From positions 347,618-411,617 of the forward strand of contig VXAA01003259.1 in the NCBI GenBank assembly GCA_013399115.1: a stretch of DNA of 64,000 bases, in the 5' to 3' direction. The notes under the pieces are model-generated. The model did no database searches, was not told the DNA's origin, and was given only the letters and a program-made list of their open reading frames with translations. The DNA is from Anseranas semipalmata. Its lineage: Eukaryota > Chordata > Aves > Anseriformes > Anseranatidae. The translations under genes and the position numbers were made by a program. The stretch's first letter is position 1; each line of letters starts with the position of its first letter. Positions 39,561 through 53,113 of the stretch are shown here, one piece after another.

Positions 39561-42500
39561 ATAGTGAGAGAGTTAGAATTAAAGCTATCACTAACGAGGG
39601 AAGAGATTTTCTCAAACATAGGTCCTTGTGCAGAATTAGAGCCACACCCAAGGAACTTGCCAACTCAAGAGAAGAAAATTCATATTAAAAAGGATCAGTA
39701 ACCACTGCTTCAACTTTCATCCAGGGGTTCAGCACATTTCATTTTTAATACTTTCAGGAAGTCAAACGCTAAGGTACTCAAGCAGTTCCTTGTTACAGCA
39801 AGTGACAGAAACAAAAATGAAGCAAAGGGAAATTAAAAGGTCAAGAACGTGTAAGATATCCCCCAAACTTAAGAAAGTCTAGAGATGAGTCTTCAGGGAA
39901 AACAAAGCTACCTGTGTTCTGTTATTTGATATTTGCATGTATGTGGTATTTCTGATTCAGTTTGGGCTTATGCATTGTGCCAGGTGTTTAAGACCTGGCT
40001 CTCCTGCAACTGTTTCTTCCTAATTTAGTATTACAATGGCTTCTTCGTGCAGTTTATTCCCTCAAGCATTAAACACAATTAAAAGCATTAAAAAGATCGA
40101 TGTACATTTCTAGGGTAATCTTCTGATATTTCCCCATGGGCTGTCTTATCTCTGGCTTTTCCTCATCCTATTCTTTTTTTCTGTGTAGAATCTGACAATA
40201 ACTATGTATTCAAGAGTGTCTTGCAGATCAATGTCTCCACAGAGAATAATGGAAACATTTGCAAACTTCCTGTTGGAGTGAAAACAATACAAAAGCTGAA
40301 GCTAAGAATATCTAACTTTTCTATGATTTTTTATTTATATTTTTGTCTTAATAGAAGATTCTTTCAGGTCCCTGGTCAGTAACTCATCACAGTGAAGGCC
40401 AGACTGGCTCCTGGGTGCTGCACTGGTGGCACAAGCAGCTACTCCTTCCCCTGGTCATCGAGATCCAGATAAGATGCTCAGTCTCTGCCCATGATGTGGC
40501 CACTGGTGAACTTCCCCACTCCAAGTGTGAATTAACCCATTCTTACTGCTGACAGTTCAGCATTTACTCATTTCCCACAGTCGAGACTGGGACAGCAGAC
40601 AAGGGAGTCTGTCTGTCCTTCTCATTTACCACCGCACCACTGGTCTTTGCCCCAAAGGCTTTACAGTCTACTTTGAAGCAAGGCATGAAAGAGCATAAAC
40701 AAATGGGAAAGGACCAATGGACATCAAAGGCAACCAGGGCAATGAAGATAAGATCAAGTAATGATGCATGTCTGCCCTTGCCCAATTTAATGGTTACAAA
40801 TCATCTCAGGAATCAGCTGACCTTCCAACAGGCTCAGGGTTAATTATGTTGTGTGTGGTGTGGTTTGGTTTTCCGATATTTAATCAGATTTTTCTCTTTC
40901 TGTCCCAGCAGAAGTAACTCTGAGTGGAAGCTACGTGTAAAAGGACAAATCTTTTCACCTAATTCAGAACAGAAAGTCTGAAAATAGCACTAGCACAGAG
41001 GAATTCAAGACAGCAGGGGAGAAATGGGCCATCTAAGGTGCCCCCACTGCCAGCCCAAGGAAAGAGGGGAGCAGAGTCACAGAGGAGAGCAGATTAGGAG
41101 CCGGTTGTCTAAGTTGCTTGGAGATCCGGAGATATGAATCCAATCCCATTTTGCTGGGCAAGCAACATACTCTTGTGCCAGGGTTTCCCAGCTGCAAACG
41201 CAGGGCAGAACCGTCTTCTTCTACTGGAGGTATATATCAATTAACTGGACAGATGAAAGAGACCAATGTCTTTGGATACGGAGGTTGACAATGCAGCACA
41301 AGAGCAAGGGCAGGAGCCTGGGAAGAGGGCTAGCACCATGAGCCTGCCAGCCCAGTACTGCAGGGAGTCCATAGAGCTGCGAGAGAAACAGCTTCCAATA
41401 AATAGCAAGCTGGAGACAAGGAAATCTAAGAATTTAGAAAAGCCATAAGGTGACCCTGTTTGCTGTGACTCACCATTTAATAAAATTAAGATTTTAACCT
41501 TTCCTGTAGTTTCATGTGGATAAGTCACAGCCATCTAACACAGAGATTCAGCTCAGCAGATCTATGCTATAAATTCTTGCTGTGAAATCATATTATTCCA
41601 AGCGCTTGACTTCATTACTATGGCAGACAGATCACTGCTGTTACAGTACCTTTTTATGTATGATGCGCACACCATTGCTTCTCTGCTCTGTTTACTATCC
41701 TTTTCATTGTCTCCATCAGGCACAAAGTAACAAGAAACCCTACCGGTGTAATTTACTCTGCTCAGTATGCTATTTTGCTAAAATATTTTTCTTTCATATG
41801 ACATCCCAAAAATAAATAAATACAAGAATATTACTACAGTTGAAAATCAAGCTAGTTAGGTAATGTCAAATTGGCAGACATTCAGCATCCTTCAATTACC
41901 CCCCTTGTACATATGCATTCTGGCATAGCCTTTAATTAACACCATCATACCATTTTTTTCCAGTGAAAACATGTCATTAAGTACCCAGGGTGAGTGAGGA
42001 CCCAGTACAGAGCATTCTGTTTTCTCCTTAATGTTTAACAGGCTTATTTTCTATAATCCTCAAAACCCTGCTCTGAAGACAGACTAATTAATTTCTGCCT
42101 GTTTTTCTCCCATGCCACCACAGTACACGAGTGCCTCAGAAACAGCGTATTAATTTTCACAGCCACCTGGGGAGACAGGCAAGGGGCAAGAAGGTGTGGG
42201 ACGTGATAGGCTCCATCCTACAAGAAGCGAGCCAAAATTGTGAGCCTCAGTGAGGACCAGACTCGAAGACAGCACCCCTGTTCCCATCCCACCCCAGATT
42301 GGAGGAGCTGTTTCTGGGAAAACCCAGCATAAATCACCCATCCTGAAGCTGGAGCACAGCACAGGGCTGCATGGGGATGGCACACACTTTGGTCAGAGGT
42401 AGCTGCATCTAGGTGGGCTGGTGCAAGCCCCAGGGCACGTGGTCTTTCTGGGCCACCCCAAGGGATGCAATATACTCGGGCAGCCTCAGGCATATTGTGC

Positions 42501-45500
42501 ATGCAAAGGCAGTGCTACGGGGTGCTCAAGAGGATGCTGGGCTTTAGCCACTGGGCTCGCACGAGCTTCTACTCACCATGAGTAGACCACATTTTAAAAA
42601 GCACATAATCTGGCCAAAATTGGAGAAATATCCTCAAAGCAAAAGAAGGTACATCCCAATATAAAGGCTCAGCTCAGCCCAGCCAACTTTCTCATGGCTG
42701 GCTTGTAGCAGGGTAAACCACCCTCTGTGCTGTCCAGGGCTCATGCTCAAGAGCTGGCAAGCCATTTTGGCTGGAGTTTTCCAGCAGAACCAGCTAGATC
42801 TGGTAAGGAAGTGCTGAACTCAAAAGCTGATGTTTTATCAAAAGCTACAAAGTGCCTGGAAATGGATTTATACAACCAGGAGTACCAAATAACTGTAATA
42901 ATTAACTCTATTCCTCATACTGAGGAAAAAAAAAAAAAAGTAGCATGTCTGGCCATATCCAAAACTGAGATTGATTTTGACAGTCTGACAGCATAGTTTT
43001 AATTGCTGTATACAGCACATCACTTTTGTGTAGCCACATAACCAATTAGCAGCACTGCCAACAGCTGAACACAGCTGTGCTTGCACACTGGCCTGGGGAC
43101 ATGGACCTGGATGCTCTGGGCTGCAGAGGGCCCAGCGGTGCTCTGGCCATCACCAACTCTGCCTGGGGCCAGCTCCAGCTCCCCCCAGTCAGGGGCACAG
43201 CCGCCAGGGTGGCATTGGCACACACATCGGGGAGATCCCATATGCGCTGGACAAACTGGGTACAAGCGTACGGCTCCATAAGAATTTCAAGATTTCCACT
43301 TTTGTCCTTACAGGTGAGTGGAGCCACCTTGTCCAGCCAGCGGTGATCTACATCCATGAGGATGAAGGGCCCTGGGCAGGATGCTTTTCCAGCTATCATG
43401 CTTTGAAGCATCACAGTCTGCCACAGTCAGACCCTCTTGGCACGGTGTGATTACTAAACAGCAGTAGCAGCCAAAGACCCCAATGCACGGAGCATTTTCT
43501 GAAGCACTGAGATGAGATTTTTGCCCAGCTTACTGAACGTTACTTCTTCCAAAAAAAATTCAAAAAAATACTTATCAGGTCAGGCACATAGTCAAGTGAG
43601 CACCAGGGGTAGCGATATGTGTCAGAGCCGTGCTGTAGGCCATGCACCCTGTGTGAAGCTCTCGCTGCTCAACCTGAGAGACCTTACACTGAACCACATT
43701 AAAAATCCTGCATCGAATCCACTGCCAGGACAGTCAAACACCACAGTGTTGCACCACCATGGCCACTTTTTACTCCAAGAGCCAAAGACTGATGAGCCCC
43801 TGCAACAAACCTTCATATGCCTGCCTCTCAGAAACCTCCGTAATCACCTTTGTTTACCTTGGTGGCAAAGTCACCCCTCTTATACAGCCCCTGACCTGGC
43901 AGAGGAGAGTGCCCTGAAGACATGCCACACTTTCCTTCTCTCCAGAAGAGGGGTCAGGGTAGGCTTCAAAAGGCATCTCCTTGCTTCATGCAATGGCTGT
44001 GAACCAGAGACACATCCTTCTCGAAGTCAGGCAGTCCCCAAAGTTAAGAACGTGCTTGTATGATTTCCCAATTACAGCTGGGCTGAAAAATATGCCTAGA
44101 TGCTTTTCTGAATCAGAGCCCGATCCACCCTTTTTACTTGAGAGTCTTCGCAGCACCAGGTTGAATGTAGTTTTTTTTAATCCTCGGTATTAATACGATA
44201 CCAAGTGTGCTTGGCACTCACACGGTGCAGCATGAAGCACGGGTAAGACAAACTGTTCCACATCACAGCAAACACCAGCGTATTTTAATCTTGCTTTAAA
44301 ACTGGCCAGATGAAAGACATTCATCTGAAGGAATTAATGTAATTAATTAGATTCAAACACCAGGGCAATCTGTCTGCAATTCTTACCCCAGTTTACCAGC
44401 TAACAGGTGACTGCTTGTGTCCTGAGCAAGCACAGACTCCTACTGAGTGAAAATATGCAATTTTCTGAATATTCTCATGGTAAGCAATCACTTTAAATCC
44501 AAAAACAGACAAAGCAGAGTCTTTGCTTATAAAGATGTGTCTGCCAAACTCTCCGAACACACGTATTTAAGCAGGCTCGGACAAAACATGTTACCTACAT
44601 TGATCAAGCAATACCAATAGGCCCAGTAAAGTCTTTTACCTCTGCTCCTGTGAGCTGCGGATACAGAAAGTATGGCTACGCCTCAGAGGGAAGGAGAGTA
44701 GCAAACCGTGGCTACCAATATTCGAATGACAAAAACTTGCGAGTGAGTTCCAGATGTCTGCCATGTGTTATGGCTTAATAGTTCAGCTCTGACTCACAGG
44801 CACAGAAACCTGTTACAAAACACACATCTCTGCCCAAGTGTGTGCACACACTCGTGTGAACTATTTGAAAAGGAAAAAGTCATATTTCGTGTAGCATGAG
44901 CTGTACTTGAGGAAAGTGGTTAATCTAAGCCGAGGTGAGAGAAAACAAGCACAGTTTGTCCTACGCCACAGACCAAAGGCATGATAATTTGTAGTTTTAA
45001 TATTTACAAAGAATGGGTTAAAACTGAAGAGAAATTAAACACCCACTTCACAAGCAAGTGTAACCCTTTCAAATCATAAAGTCTAATCATACCCTATGTC
45101 TTGAATAATCACTAGCCTAAATCACCCACACCCCTGCCATGTGAAACTCATGGAAATCCAAGTAACTCCTAGCCCAGGTCTTTCAAATAGCAATATTTAT
45201 GCTGTGGTTTATTAACTCCTCTTAATACTCCCTTCTTCTCACGTAGAAGGAATGAACATCCGTGGCACCGATGTTCAGCAACAGCTGCCACATGCCTCAT
45301 CACCATTCTGGCAAACGGAGGATTTTCTTGGGCGATTGCAAAGGTGCATTTCGATTGCAAAGTTTGCATTCGGTCAGGCGCAGGGCACACCAGCGTGCAC
45401 ATGTGAACCTGGCCCCGTGGCAGCTACGTGCCAGGCATGCACAAATAGGCCCTCATTTTTATGAAAATTGGGCCTCTAAAACTGCATTCAAAGTGGCTGT

Positions 45501-45779
45501 GTTAGGGGTTTTTGAGGACTCCGTGCACGGACGAGTGGGACAGGGGCAACAGAACAGCCCAAGGAGAATTACTTCAAAGAAGGTCGCTTTGGTAGTCTCC
45601 ACAGGGGAGGAAGCATGAGCGGACTCCAGCGCCCACAGCTCTGAGCTCCTCAGGGGCAGAGCCGGCCAATTCCCGCCCGTGCCTCCGAGCATTCCTCAGC
45701 CGATGGAGGAAGGTCTTTAGGTTAAAGAAACTGAAGTTACATGGATGCTGCCCCTGTCCCGGACTTAAAAGGAGACAAA
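39561..45779. other. Intergenic DNA, nothing recognised
   Basis: No exon could be supported. The longest frame is 183 codons on the plus strand (43512-44063) and has no domain I recognise. A 122-codon minus-strand frame lies at 43046-43414 (see findings). An A run lies at about 42924-42939. GC content begins to rise towards 45.5 kb. Confidence 0.5.
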
Positions 45780-46050
45780 AAAGGCGGCTCTCTGCCTCCA
45801 TGCCGTGGAGCAGTGGCTGCACCCCAGCCCTGGCCCTGTCCCCTGCCCCCGGGCAGCAGGGAAGCCTCCGCCACCGCCCCGAGCACCGGCCACGGCTGCA
45901 GCCACGCGCCTGGGGCAGGCGGCAGGCACTGCCAGCGGCACCTTGTCACAGAGATACGGCTTATCTGCTCCCTGCAAAGGGACGTGCCGCGTGTGGAGGA
46001 GTGTCAGCTTCTCGTGGCGGTGCCAGCACGGCCCGAAAGAGCTCGCAACG
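45780..46050. promoter_or_regulatory. Small CpG-rich islet
   Basis: By hand count this 270-base stretch holds about 22 CpG dinucleotides in GC-rich sequence, an observed/expected ratio of roughly 0.7. That is far above the surrounding DNA, where CpG is rare. Such islets often mark promoters or enhancers. No coding exon could be tied to it. The frames on both strands (up to 119 codons) reflect lack of stops in GC-rich DNA and show no domain. Confidence 0.4.
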
Positions 46051-46532
46051 CAAGCAGCAAGCAGAATGTTTTCAGGATATCCTCTTTTAAAGCGTTGTAA
46101 ATATTGTGTATAAACCAGGCCCTAATTTTGACAATTCCTGTAGAAACTCCCAAAATGAAGGTGTCTGTCTGAGCCGCTGCTGTTGGACTTCACAAGGGCT
46201 GCGATGGGAAAGCAAGCCTGAAGGACAGGGCACGGGGATCTCAGCTCTGCAGGCATGGCCCGGCTGAAGGCCAGGCTATGCCATGAGGTTGGCAGACGTA
46301 CATCACAGGACAGCAAGACAGAAATTCTTGTACAATACAAAGGGCGGAAATGCCACACGAGAGGGTCATCATAACATGGCAAAGGCAGGCTTGTGTGCCC
46401 CACCAGCTGTCCCAGTGTGGGGTGAAGATGCCCTGCACACACCTGCACCCACTGGGAGCAATTTGGTATGGGGTAATTTCCAAGGAACCTATTGATGATG
46501 CAGCCTGGCAAAATGCACATCAAGAATCAGTG

Positions 46533-46575
46533 TTTTTTGTTTGTTTGTTTGTTTTGTTTTGTTTTGCTTTTTTTC
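46533..46575. repeat. (GTTT)n/(GTTTT)n low-complexity run
   Basis: TTTG-type units change into TTTTG units and end in a T run. Confidence 0.85.
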
Positions 46576-47684
46576 TGGATGATAATTTTCCATAAAAACC
46601 TACCCGGTTCAGAAATATCGTCATGGAAATGAAACATGCAGTATTGTGCAGTTCTCCCCTGCCATCAGCTCTCTTCAGGGGCTGCCACCAAAGCCTTCAC
46701 CGACCCATGTTAGAACAGCTCCATCTCGTGGAAATCGGCAGCAGGAGTGGGAGCAAACGGCCGCCAACCAGGAGAAAAGCTGTAAAAAAATGTTGGCAAC
46801 GTGCTTCTCGTATGCGTGTGCCAATTGTGGATTTGGTTCCCATCCACAGGAGGTTTCATTAGTCCCTTCTCTCCCAGAGTTTCGCTCCAAGGTGCAGGTT
46901 TGAATAAAATGAAAAAAAAATCTTCTCACAAAGCCAACAGAAAGAGTATATTTTATCTGATTTTTGACACATATCTGGTATTTACACGGTTACTTTATGA
47001 AGCTGCTCAGAGCTCACAGAAAGGTTTGGGGCTGCGTGGTGGCTCCAAGCTCTGCCCCACAGAGCTCCACTTCAGACCATCTCCAAAAGAGGCTCTTTTC
47101 CCCTCCGTAACCCCCTGCCTTTACCACTTAATTTATAGCTGTGGTCTGTACCTTACTCAGCCTTTTTTTTCTCGTCTCCATCCTGTAGTTTCCCCTTCTA
47201 GCTTTGCAGTTTATTTCAGGAGTGTCTGCACCCCTTTGTGAGTGCTCAAAAGCCAGAGAGAACATATGTATTGCAGAGCTCAAACATGTTCCCGTCTTCC
47301 AAAGTTTCCAGTTTAGATAAACAATACTCTCAATCATGAATATAAAGCAAGCACACAGCATTAAATCTATGGGTTACATTTTAAAATAATAATTACTCTC
47401 TCTTTGTTAATGTACAGTTGGATTTATTCTCCTGTTTATCCAGACTCCAGTTTTTACTCTTTGCCTTTAATAACAGAGTTTATCTTGCAAGTCTATTTAA
47501 TCCATGTCCCGGGGGAGAGGGGAGATAAGCGGATTTCATCATCAAGGACATGTCCTTTTGGCTTTGCACTGTTACCACCACTCACACCTCCTAGGAAAAC
47601 ATGAAATCTTTCAGGCTGAATAGGCCTGACAAAAATCCCATGACCTGCACAAGCCACCAGCATGGACCACTGACCACTGGTGCA

Positions 47685-47945
47685 ACCGCGCTGGGCTGCG
47701 GGGTGCGTGGTGGTGAAAGGGCGGCCACGGGGTAACCAGCCGGGTTGTCCTCGGGCAGCGGGAGACCCTCCGAGTCCATCACAAACCCCAGGTCCTTCCC
47801 CTCCTCTGTGCACGGCCCCGTGCTGCTGGGCATCGGGGCTCCGCTCCAGGTAACGCGGGGCTCGGTCCAGCACCGAGCGGGCAGCTGGAAAGCAGGCGAG
47901 ACAAGCGGCGAAGCCAAACAAAAGGATAGCTTGGGAGGCGAATTT
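47685..47945. promoter_or_regulatory. Second CpG-rich islet with a minus-strand open frame
   Basis: About 23 CpGs fall within 260 bases, again well above the surroundings. A 168-codon minus-strand frame (47493-47999) crosses it. Its methionine at 47970 or 47999 precedes a hydrophobic run (AILLFGFAACLACF) that resembles a signal peptide. I do not recognise the protein, and the rest of the frame is rich in Gly, Pro and Arg as expected from GC-rich DNA. An orphan CpG island or lncRNA promoter is as likely as a gene. Confidence 0.35.
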
Positions 47946-50900
47946 CAGGAATCTCCTCTGAAACACGGGCATTTCCCTTCCTGCCGTTGTTCGTCCCACC
48001 TTCCTCCTCCAGAGTTACCTCCACACATGTACAAAAGGCCATCTGTGCGCTGCTGTTGCCCCTCAACCTGTGTCCTTTACTGCGTCTGGACAAACCCAGG
48101 CCAGGGCAGGCTTACAGCTCACAAACGACAGCACGCGGTACCATGTTGCTCTCCCTCTCACATCTGCGCAATGCCAGCACGTGGAAACTTCAGGAACTGC
48201 CTTGTTGTTTACCAAGCATAGGGTCAATGCTGCAAAGGATGTCATGCCAAGGAAAGAGCCAAAAAGGAGAAAATGTTATCGTTTGTTCATGGCTTTAATA
48301 TGAAACCAGATGATATTTTGGAGGGATAACTATATGATATGCAAAGAATTAATGTAAAGCCAAGCTGTAGCACAAAGGTCTGACATGCTTTTGCCACCAC
48401 ATGTTGATGGTAATGAAGACCGCACTGCTGAGTGAAATGCTCTCCAGCACCTGATCACCAGCCTGCAGACAGTTATCCCTGACAATGCTGCAGGACACCC
48501 ATCCAAAGACCTTTCTGGAGCTGAGCTGGAGTCAAGCAGGTTATTTCTGACCTGGAGCTGACAAACTCAGGTCTAAACATCTGGCAGACTGTTCTCCTTG
48601 CACCTACCTCTGCATGCAGGGACTGGGTAGTCAGTACACAAAGCACACTTGGAGCAGTTGTTAGGGTGGGCGGTGAACGTCCCCTCAGGACTGCAGGCAC
48701 GGTGGTCATTGATACCTGCCGAGGGGACACCGCTGCTGCCCTGGCACTGCCGGCACAGGCAGCACCACTTGCCCCATTCCCAGTCGTCACTCTGCCTGGG
48801 CTGTAAGAACTTCCCCTTCCAAACCCAAGAGATAAAAACAGCTCATGGGCATCAGCCAGCCACAGCCACGCTGTGAAGAAACCCCTGAATTTTAGCAGTG
48901 AATTTGGCCTGTTCTGCCATCAGGAAACCAGGATCTGCAAGGGTCACATTTGGCAATAAAGGCAAGATCGCTGTGAAGATGGAGACTAAGGCTGGGGACT
49001 ACAGAAAAGGCGATCCATGTCTCAGAAGTATGGTGAGGACAAAGGAAGGTGCCAAACCAACATTATGGCATAGACATATTCCCAACTGGAGCAGAGTATA
49101 TTTCAACTTACTACTTCACATGCAGCCATGCCCACTCAGCACGGGCACAGTTGCTAATCAAAGACCATCAGTGCAAAATGTGCAGATCTGAATGGGGCAG
49201 ACAAAGAAAGAAGCTCGAGAAGTGAATTGGGGCAGCAAAAAGCGTTTGGAGACATCATTTCAGATTACCAGACCCCCTGGCTGAGCACAGCCAAAGCACT
49301 GGCACAACGCTGAAGGTTTCTCTCCTCGCTGCAGTGGTTTCAGGTTTCTCCCACCGTGGCGAGAGCTGCAGCCGGCTGCGTTTCAGCTCCTGCAGGTGGA
49401 GGCGAGGCTGCTCTCGCCTGCCCACGCAGTCATGCCGAGGCCACCCGTGTCCCAGCAGGACATGGCAGCCCTCTCGGCTGGGACGTGGCATGGGACACTT
49501 CCACCCATGCACGTTCCCGCCCAGCATTTCTGGCATGAGAGCTCCCTGACTGGAGCTCTATTTATGGCAATTAGCAACAGGACTTCCTTTTAAGAGGCTC
49601 TTTTGTTGTTTGAAAGAGCCTGTGCCAAGAGTTCTTCAAACAGCCCCCGGGCTTGAAACAACACCAGCTCCCTGCACGGCCCTTCTCTGGATGTGGCCTG
49701 GCTTCCTCCCCTTGCCCGGTTAGCATCCGCGGCCAGCTGCGGCAAGCAGGACACCGGGAAGCACACTGCCCGGGCTTGGTGTGGGCTCACGGGCACGGGG
49801 ACGCTCGGGAGGTTTGGGAGGTTTTTAGTGCTGTTTTTTTTGGCTCGCTACTCAGGTCAGACCTACAGATCCAACCCGATTTCCCATGTGTCAGTCTAAA
49901 ATCTAGCGTGCAAGCTTTGTGCATCCCAGTTTGGCAGATTCTGTCTGTATTGTTTGGAGGGGGGAGGAATGGCTTGCCGCTAATCATTGAAATCTGCGTT
50001 TCATGTTGGCAGCTTTATATGAGTGATACAATGCACAGGGAGTGGGTATACTGTGCATTTTGCCTGCTTAGCAAGGAACTGAGGCTCTATTTCTGAGGGA
50101 GGAAGAAATCTTACAGCTGTTTCACAGAGTAACAGAGGCTCCAGAGGATCTCAGATCCTCAAAACACCTTCTGAATGAGGTTTTTCGAAAAATCACAAGA
50201 CACTCGAGGAGGGTAACACAATAGCAGGCATTATACAGGAACAGTATCTGCAGGGAGATATAGGAGGCATCCACCCCCCTTTGCAGACGAAACATGGACA
50301 TACACAACATCCATAATTAATCAGCCTGTAATTCCCATCAGCAGTTTCCTAGCACTTTGCCCTGACCGTTTTCAGTTTGTGTTTGTTCACAGGACTTCAT
50401 GCGGCGTCGCATGTCCCAGCCGCAGCCAGCACCAGTTTCCTGGCTGATACCGAGAGAGCACAGGATGCAGGCGTGGGGCCAGGAAGCCCAGCGTCTGCAT
50501 GGTCTCTAACAAGCTGCAAACATTAGCTGAAATTTTGTTCACTTTGCATAATAAAAAAAAAGACACCATTTCCCCCCCAAAGAGCCACACTGGCCCCACA
50601 CTGCTGAGCCACACTGCTGAGCGCCTCTGTAGGCACACGGGTGCTGCTTCACCACGAATCCATTTGAAAGCTGCCTCAGATAAAACCCACGAGAGAACAA
50701 ACCACCCGTGGAGGCGGCAGGCAAGGGAGCTCTCACTTTATTCATTTGGGACATTTCTATATGAAGTACTAAAGTCACAGCCCTGGTGAGGTTCTCTCTC
50801 CTTTTCAAGGGGCATCTAGGTGGCTGCCCATGCAGATGGTTAGCTCAAGTCAAGGAAACTGCAAACTGAAGTTGTGGCGTGCCTTCAGCATTAACCTGAA

Positions 50901-53110
50901 CACCAGTGCCAGGGGAAAGAAACTGGCATTTCAGTCCTCCACCAGGGAGGGATGGCAGAGCAAAGCAAAGCAGAGGAATTCCTGGGGCGGGGGAGATGCT
51001 GCAGCCCCAGAAACACGCACCAGCATGCGTCCGAGCAAAGGCACAGCAGCCCATGGGGGCAGAGCCCACACAGTTTTTCCTGCTGAAAATGCCAGCTCGG
51101 GGCAGATGCTCTCCTGCTGAAACACACCAGCTTGTGGCACAGCAGGACAGGGGGCCCAGCCCTGCCCAGCTGCCACGCAGCCACTCGGGGCATCACATGG
51201 CAGCAGCGGGGGAACGGGCACAGCCCAAACCCAATGCCTCAGGGAAACCCTGCTCCAGGTATTCAGAACCCAGAATTTAAAGAAATCATTCAGACATGTA
51301 TCTCTTTCTTCGCAGTAGCAAGGAAAACTACAAACAAGGAATATCTTCAAATCCTTCCTTGAAGGAAATGACTGAAAATTGTTTTAATCCTTTGTTCCTG
51401 CATAGATTTTGGAAGCCCTGCTGTGCTGGGTGGCAAATCCCTTCTTATTCACAGCCAAGACCGACACAATTCACCTCTTGTTTAACAGATAGCTAATATC
51501 CTGTAGGCCAGCTGAATGGATTTAATGCCATACAGGGTTTCCCCTAGACCTGACCGTGCGTCCCCCTGCACCGGCAGAGCATCCTGGTGAGGCTCCCAAA
51601 GGACCCAGGATGGCAAGCAGAAACAGAACCCACCGCTCTGCTGTGGGGCCAGGAACCGGCGTGCCGGGACTCCAGCATCCTGATAACAGCTTGCGCTGAC
51701 GCAACGCCTGCGTCCATGCCACGCTGGCCAGGCTGACGAGCCAGCCAGGACCGACGCCACCTCGCTGGTGGCTTTGAAGCAGGGGACAGGCCACCGCGGC
51801 GCCCCAGCAGGGTGACATGGGCTCATGCCACGGGTGACTCACCCGCCTTTTGGTAAGCCTCGCGAGCTGTTCCTCCTGTCTAGGTCAGAAATCAGTTTAA
51901 AATGGGGAACTCCGGGGGGGGTTGTGGCCCTCTCAGGGAACATTTTACCACAGAGGCAGCGCGACTGGTTTGTGGGGTTGGCTGCAGGCGGGGCAGTGCA
52001 GAGGGAGCAGCTTGCTTGGCCCCCAGCAGTGCTCACCGTCAAGCAGCAGTTATCAGCACTGGTGGTTTGCACGCTCTTGAATCCCCCATAAAAAGTAAAA
52101 TTATAAACAGGAAAATGCTGCCGAGGGGACTCTCCTAGCAGCCCCTGCAGTCTTACAGCCCTCCTGAGCAGGCATGCAGTGACAGAGGAAGGATGCACCC
52201 GGCACCTCGGGACAGCAAACACCACCACCACCAGCAGAAAACATGCAGGAAGGGCAGCGCTGTGCTGACAGCTCAAGGCAGGAGTTGGGACCCCTGCCAC
52301 AGCAGAGCCCGAGCCCAGGGCAGGCCACCCTCTGCCCACCCCAGTTTGTTCCCTTATGAGCACAAAGAGCTAAATTAATCAGATGGGCAAGTGGGGGAAA
52401 CAGTTCACACACCCCTAATCGCTAGTCTGTTGCTCAGTGATTGCTTGTGCACCTGAACAAGCAGTAGGATGTCGGTCACCCGATACCGCTTTCACAATGA
52501 AACCTTCATTACCCAAAACTGAAGCAGGCCCTAGGATTATTTGCATCATAAACTTTCCCATTTCCACAGAAATAAATACATATATAAACCTCTGGAGTCA
52601 TCTCTACCCTGTTAGGTCATATGCGAATGCCATAAGAACATACTTGCAAAGCAGGAAGAGGCAGGATTAGCTTCGGCTGCTATCCCCTCCAGAAAACTGA
52701 TCATTACTCATAATCTAAACATGAGCAGAAAGAGTTCATTTCCTGACTCAGCTTTTGCATTTCAGCTTTGTTTCTAATGAGCAAAGCAGTTTTCAGCAGT
52801 GACCCTTTTCGTAACAACATAGGCACAGTGCTTGTGCCTGTATTTTAGTTGCTTTACAAGTTCTGAGGATTTTCACAAGCGATACACTAAATTTTGTGCA
52901 ACTTGGACTTCCTCTTGCATTACGTTCCCCATGGGTGAGCACTGCATTCCCATCTCCCTTCTTGCTCCACCTGTTTCGCACTCAGCTAACAACTCCACCG
53001 TACTTAGCGGAGATGTTTCGTTCTGCAGAAGCATAAGCAAGACCCGTCTGCCTCACTTTCCATTTTTTAAATCTGTTCTGCCCCAGAAAAGCATCAGTGC
53101 ACAGTCATTT
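47946..53110. other. GC-richer intergenic DNA upstream of CD180
   Basis: No exon was recognised. Further CpG-rich patches occur at about 49330-49520 and 51600-52000. Many frames of 80 to 175 codons on both strands are compositional. No frame carries a domain pattern or a convincing exon structure. CD180 regulatory DNA is expected here, but apart from the proximal elements I cannot point to sites. Confidence 0.5.
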
Positions 53111-53113
53111 GAC

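Noticed and set aside
43512..44063. 183-codon plus-strand frame
   Set aside because: No domain, no exon structure and no homologue known to me. The composition is consistent with chance in moderately GC-rich DNA.
51839..52363. 174-codon minus-strand frame with overlapping frames on both strands
   Set aside because: Several long frames overlap on both strands in a GC-rich stretch. This is expected from low stop frequency and not from coding.
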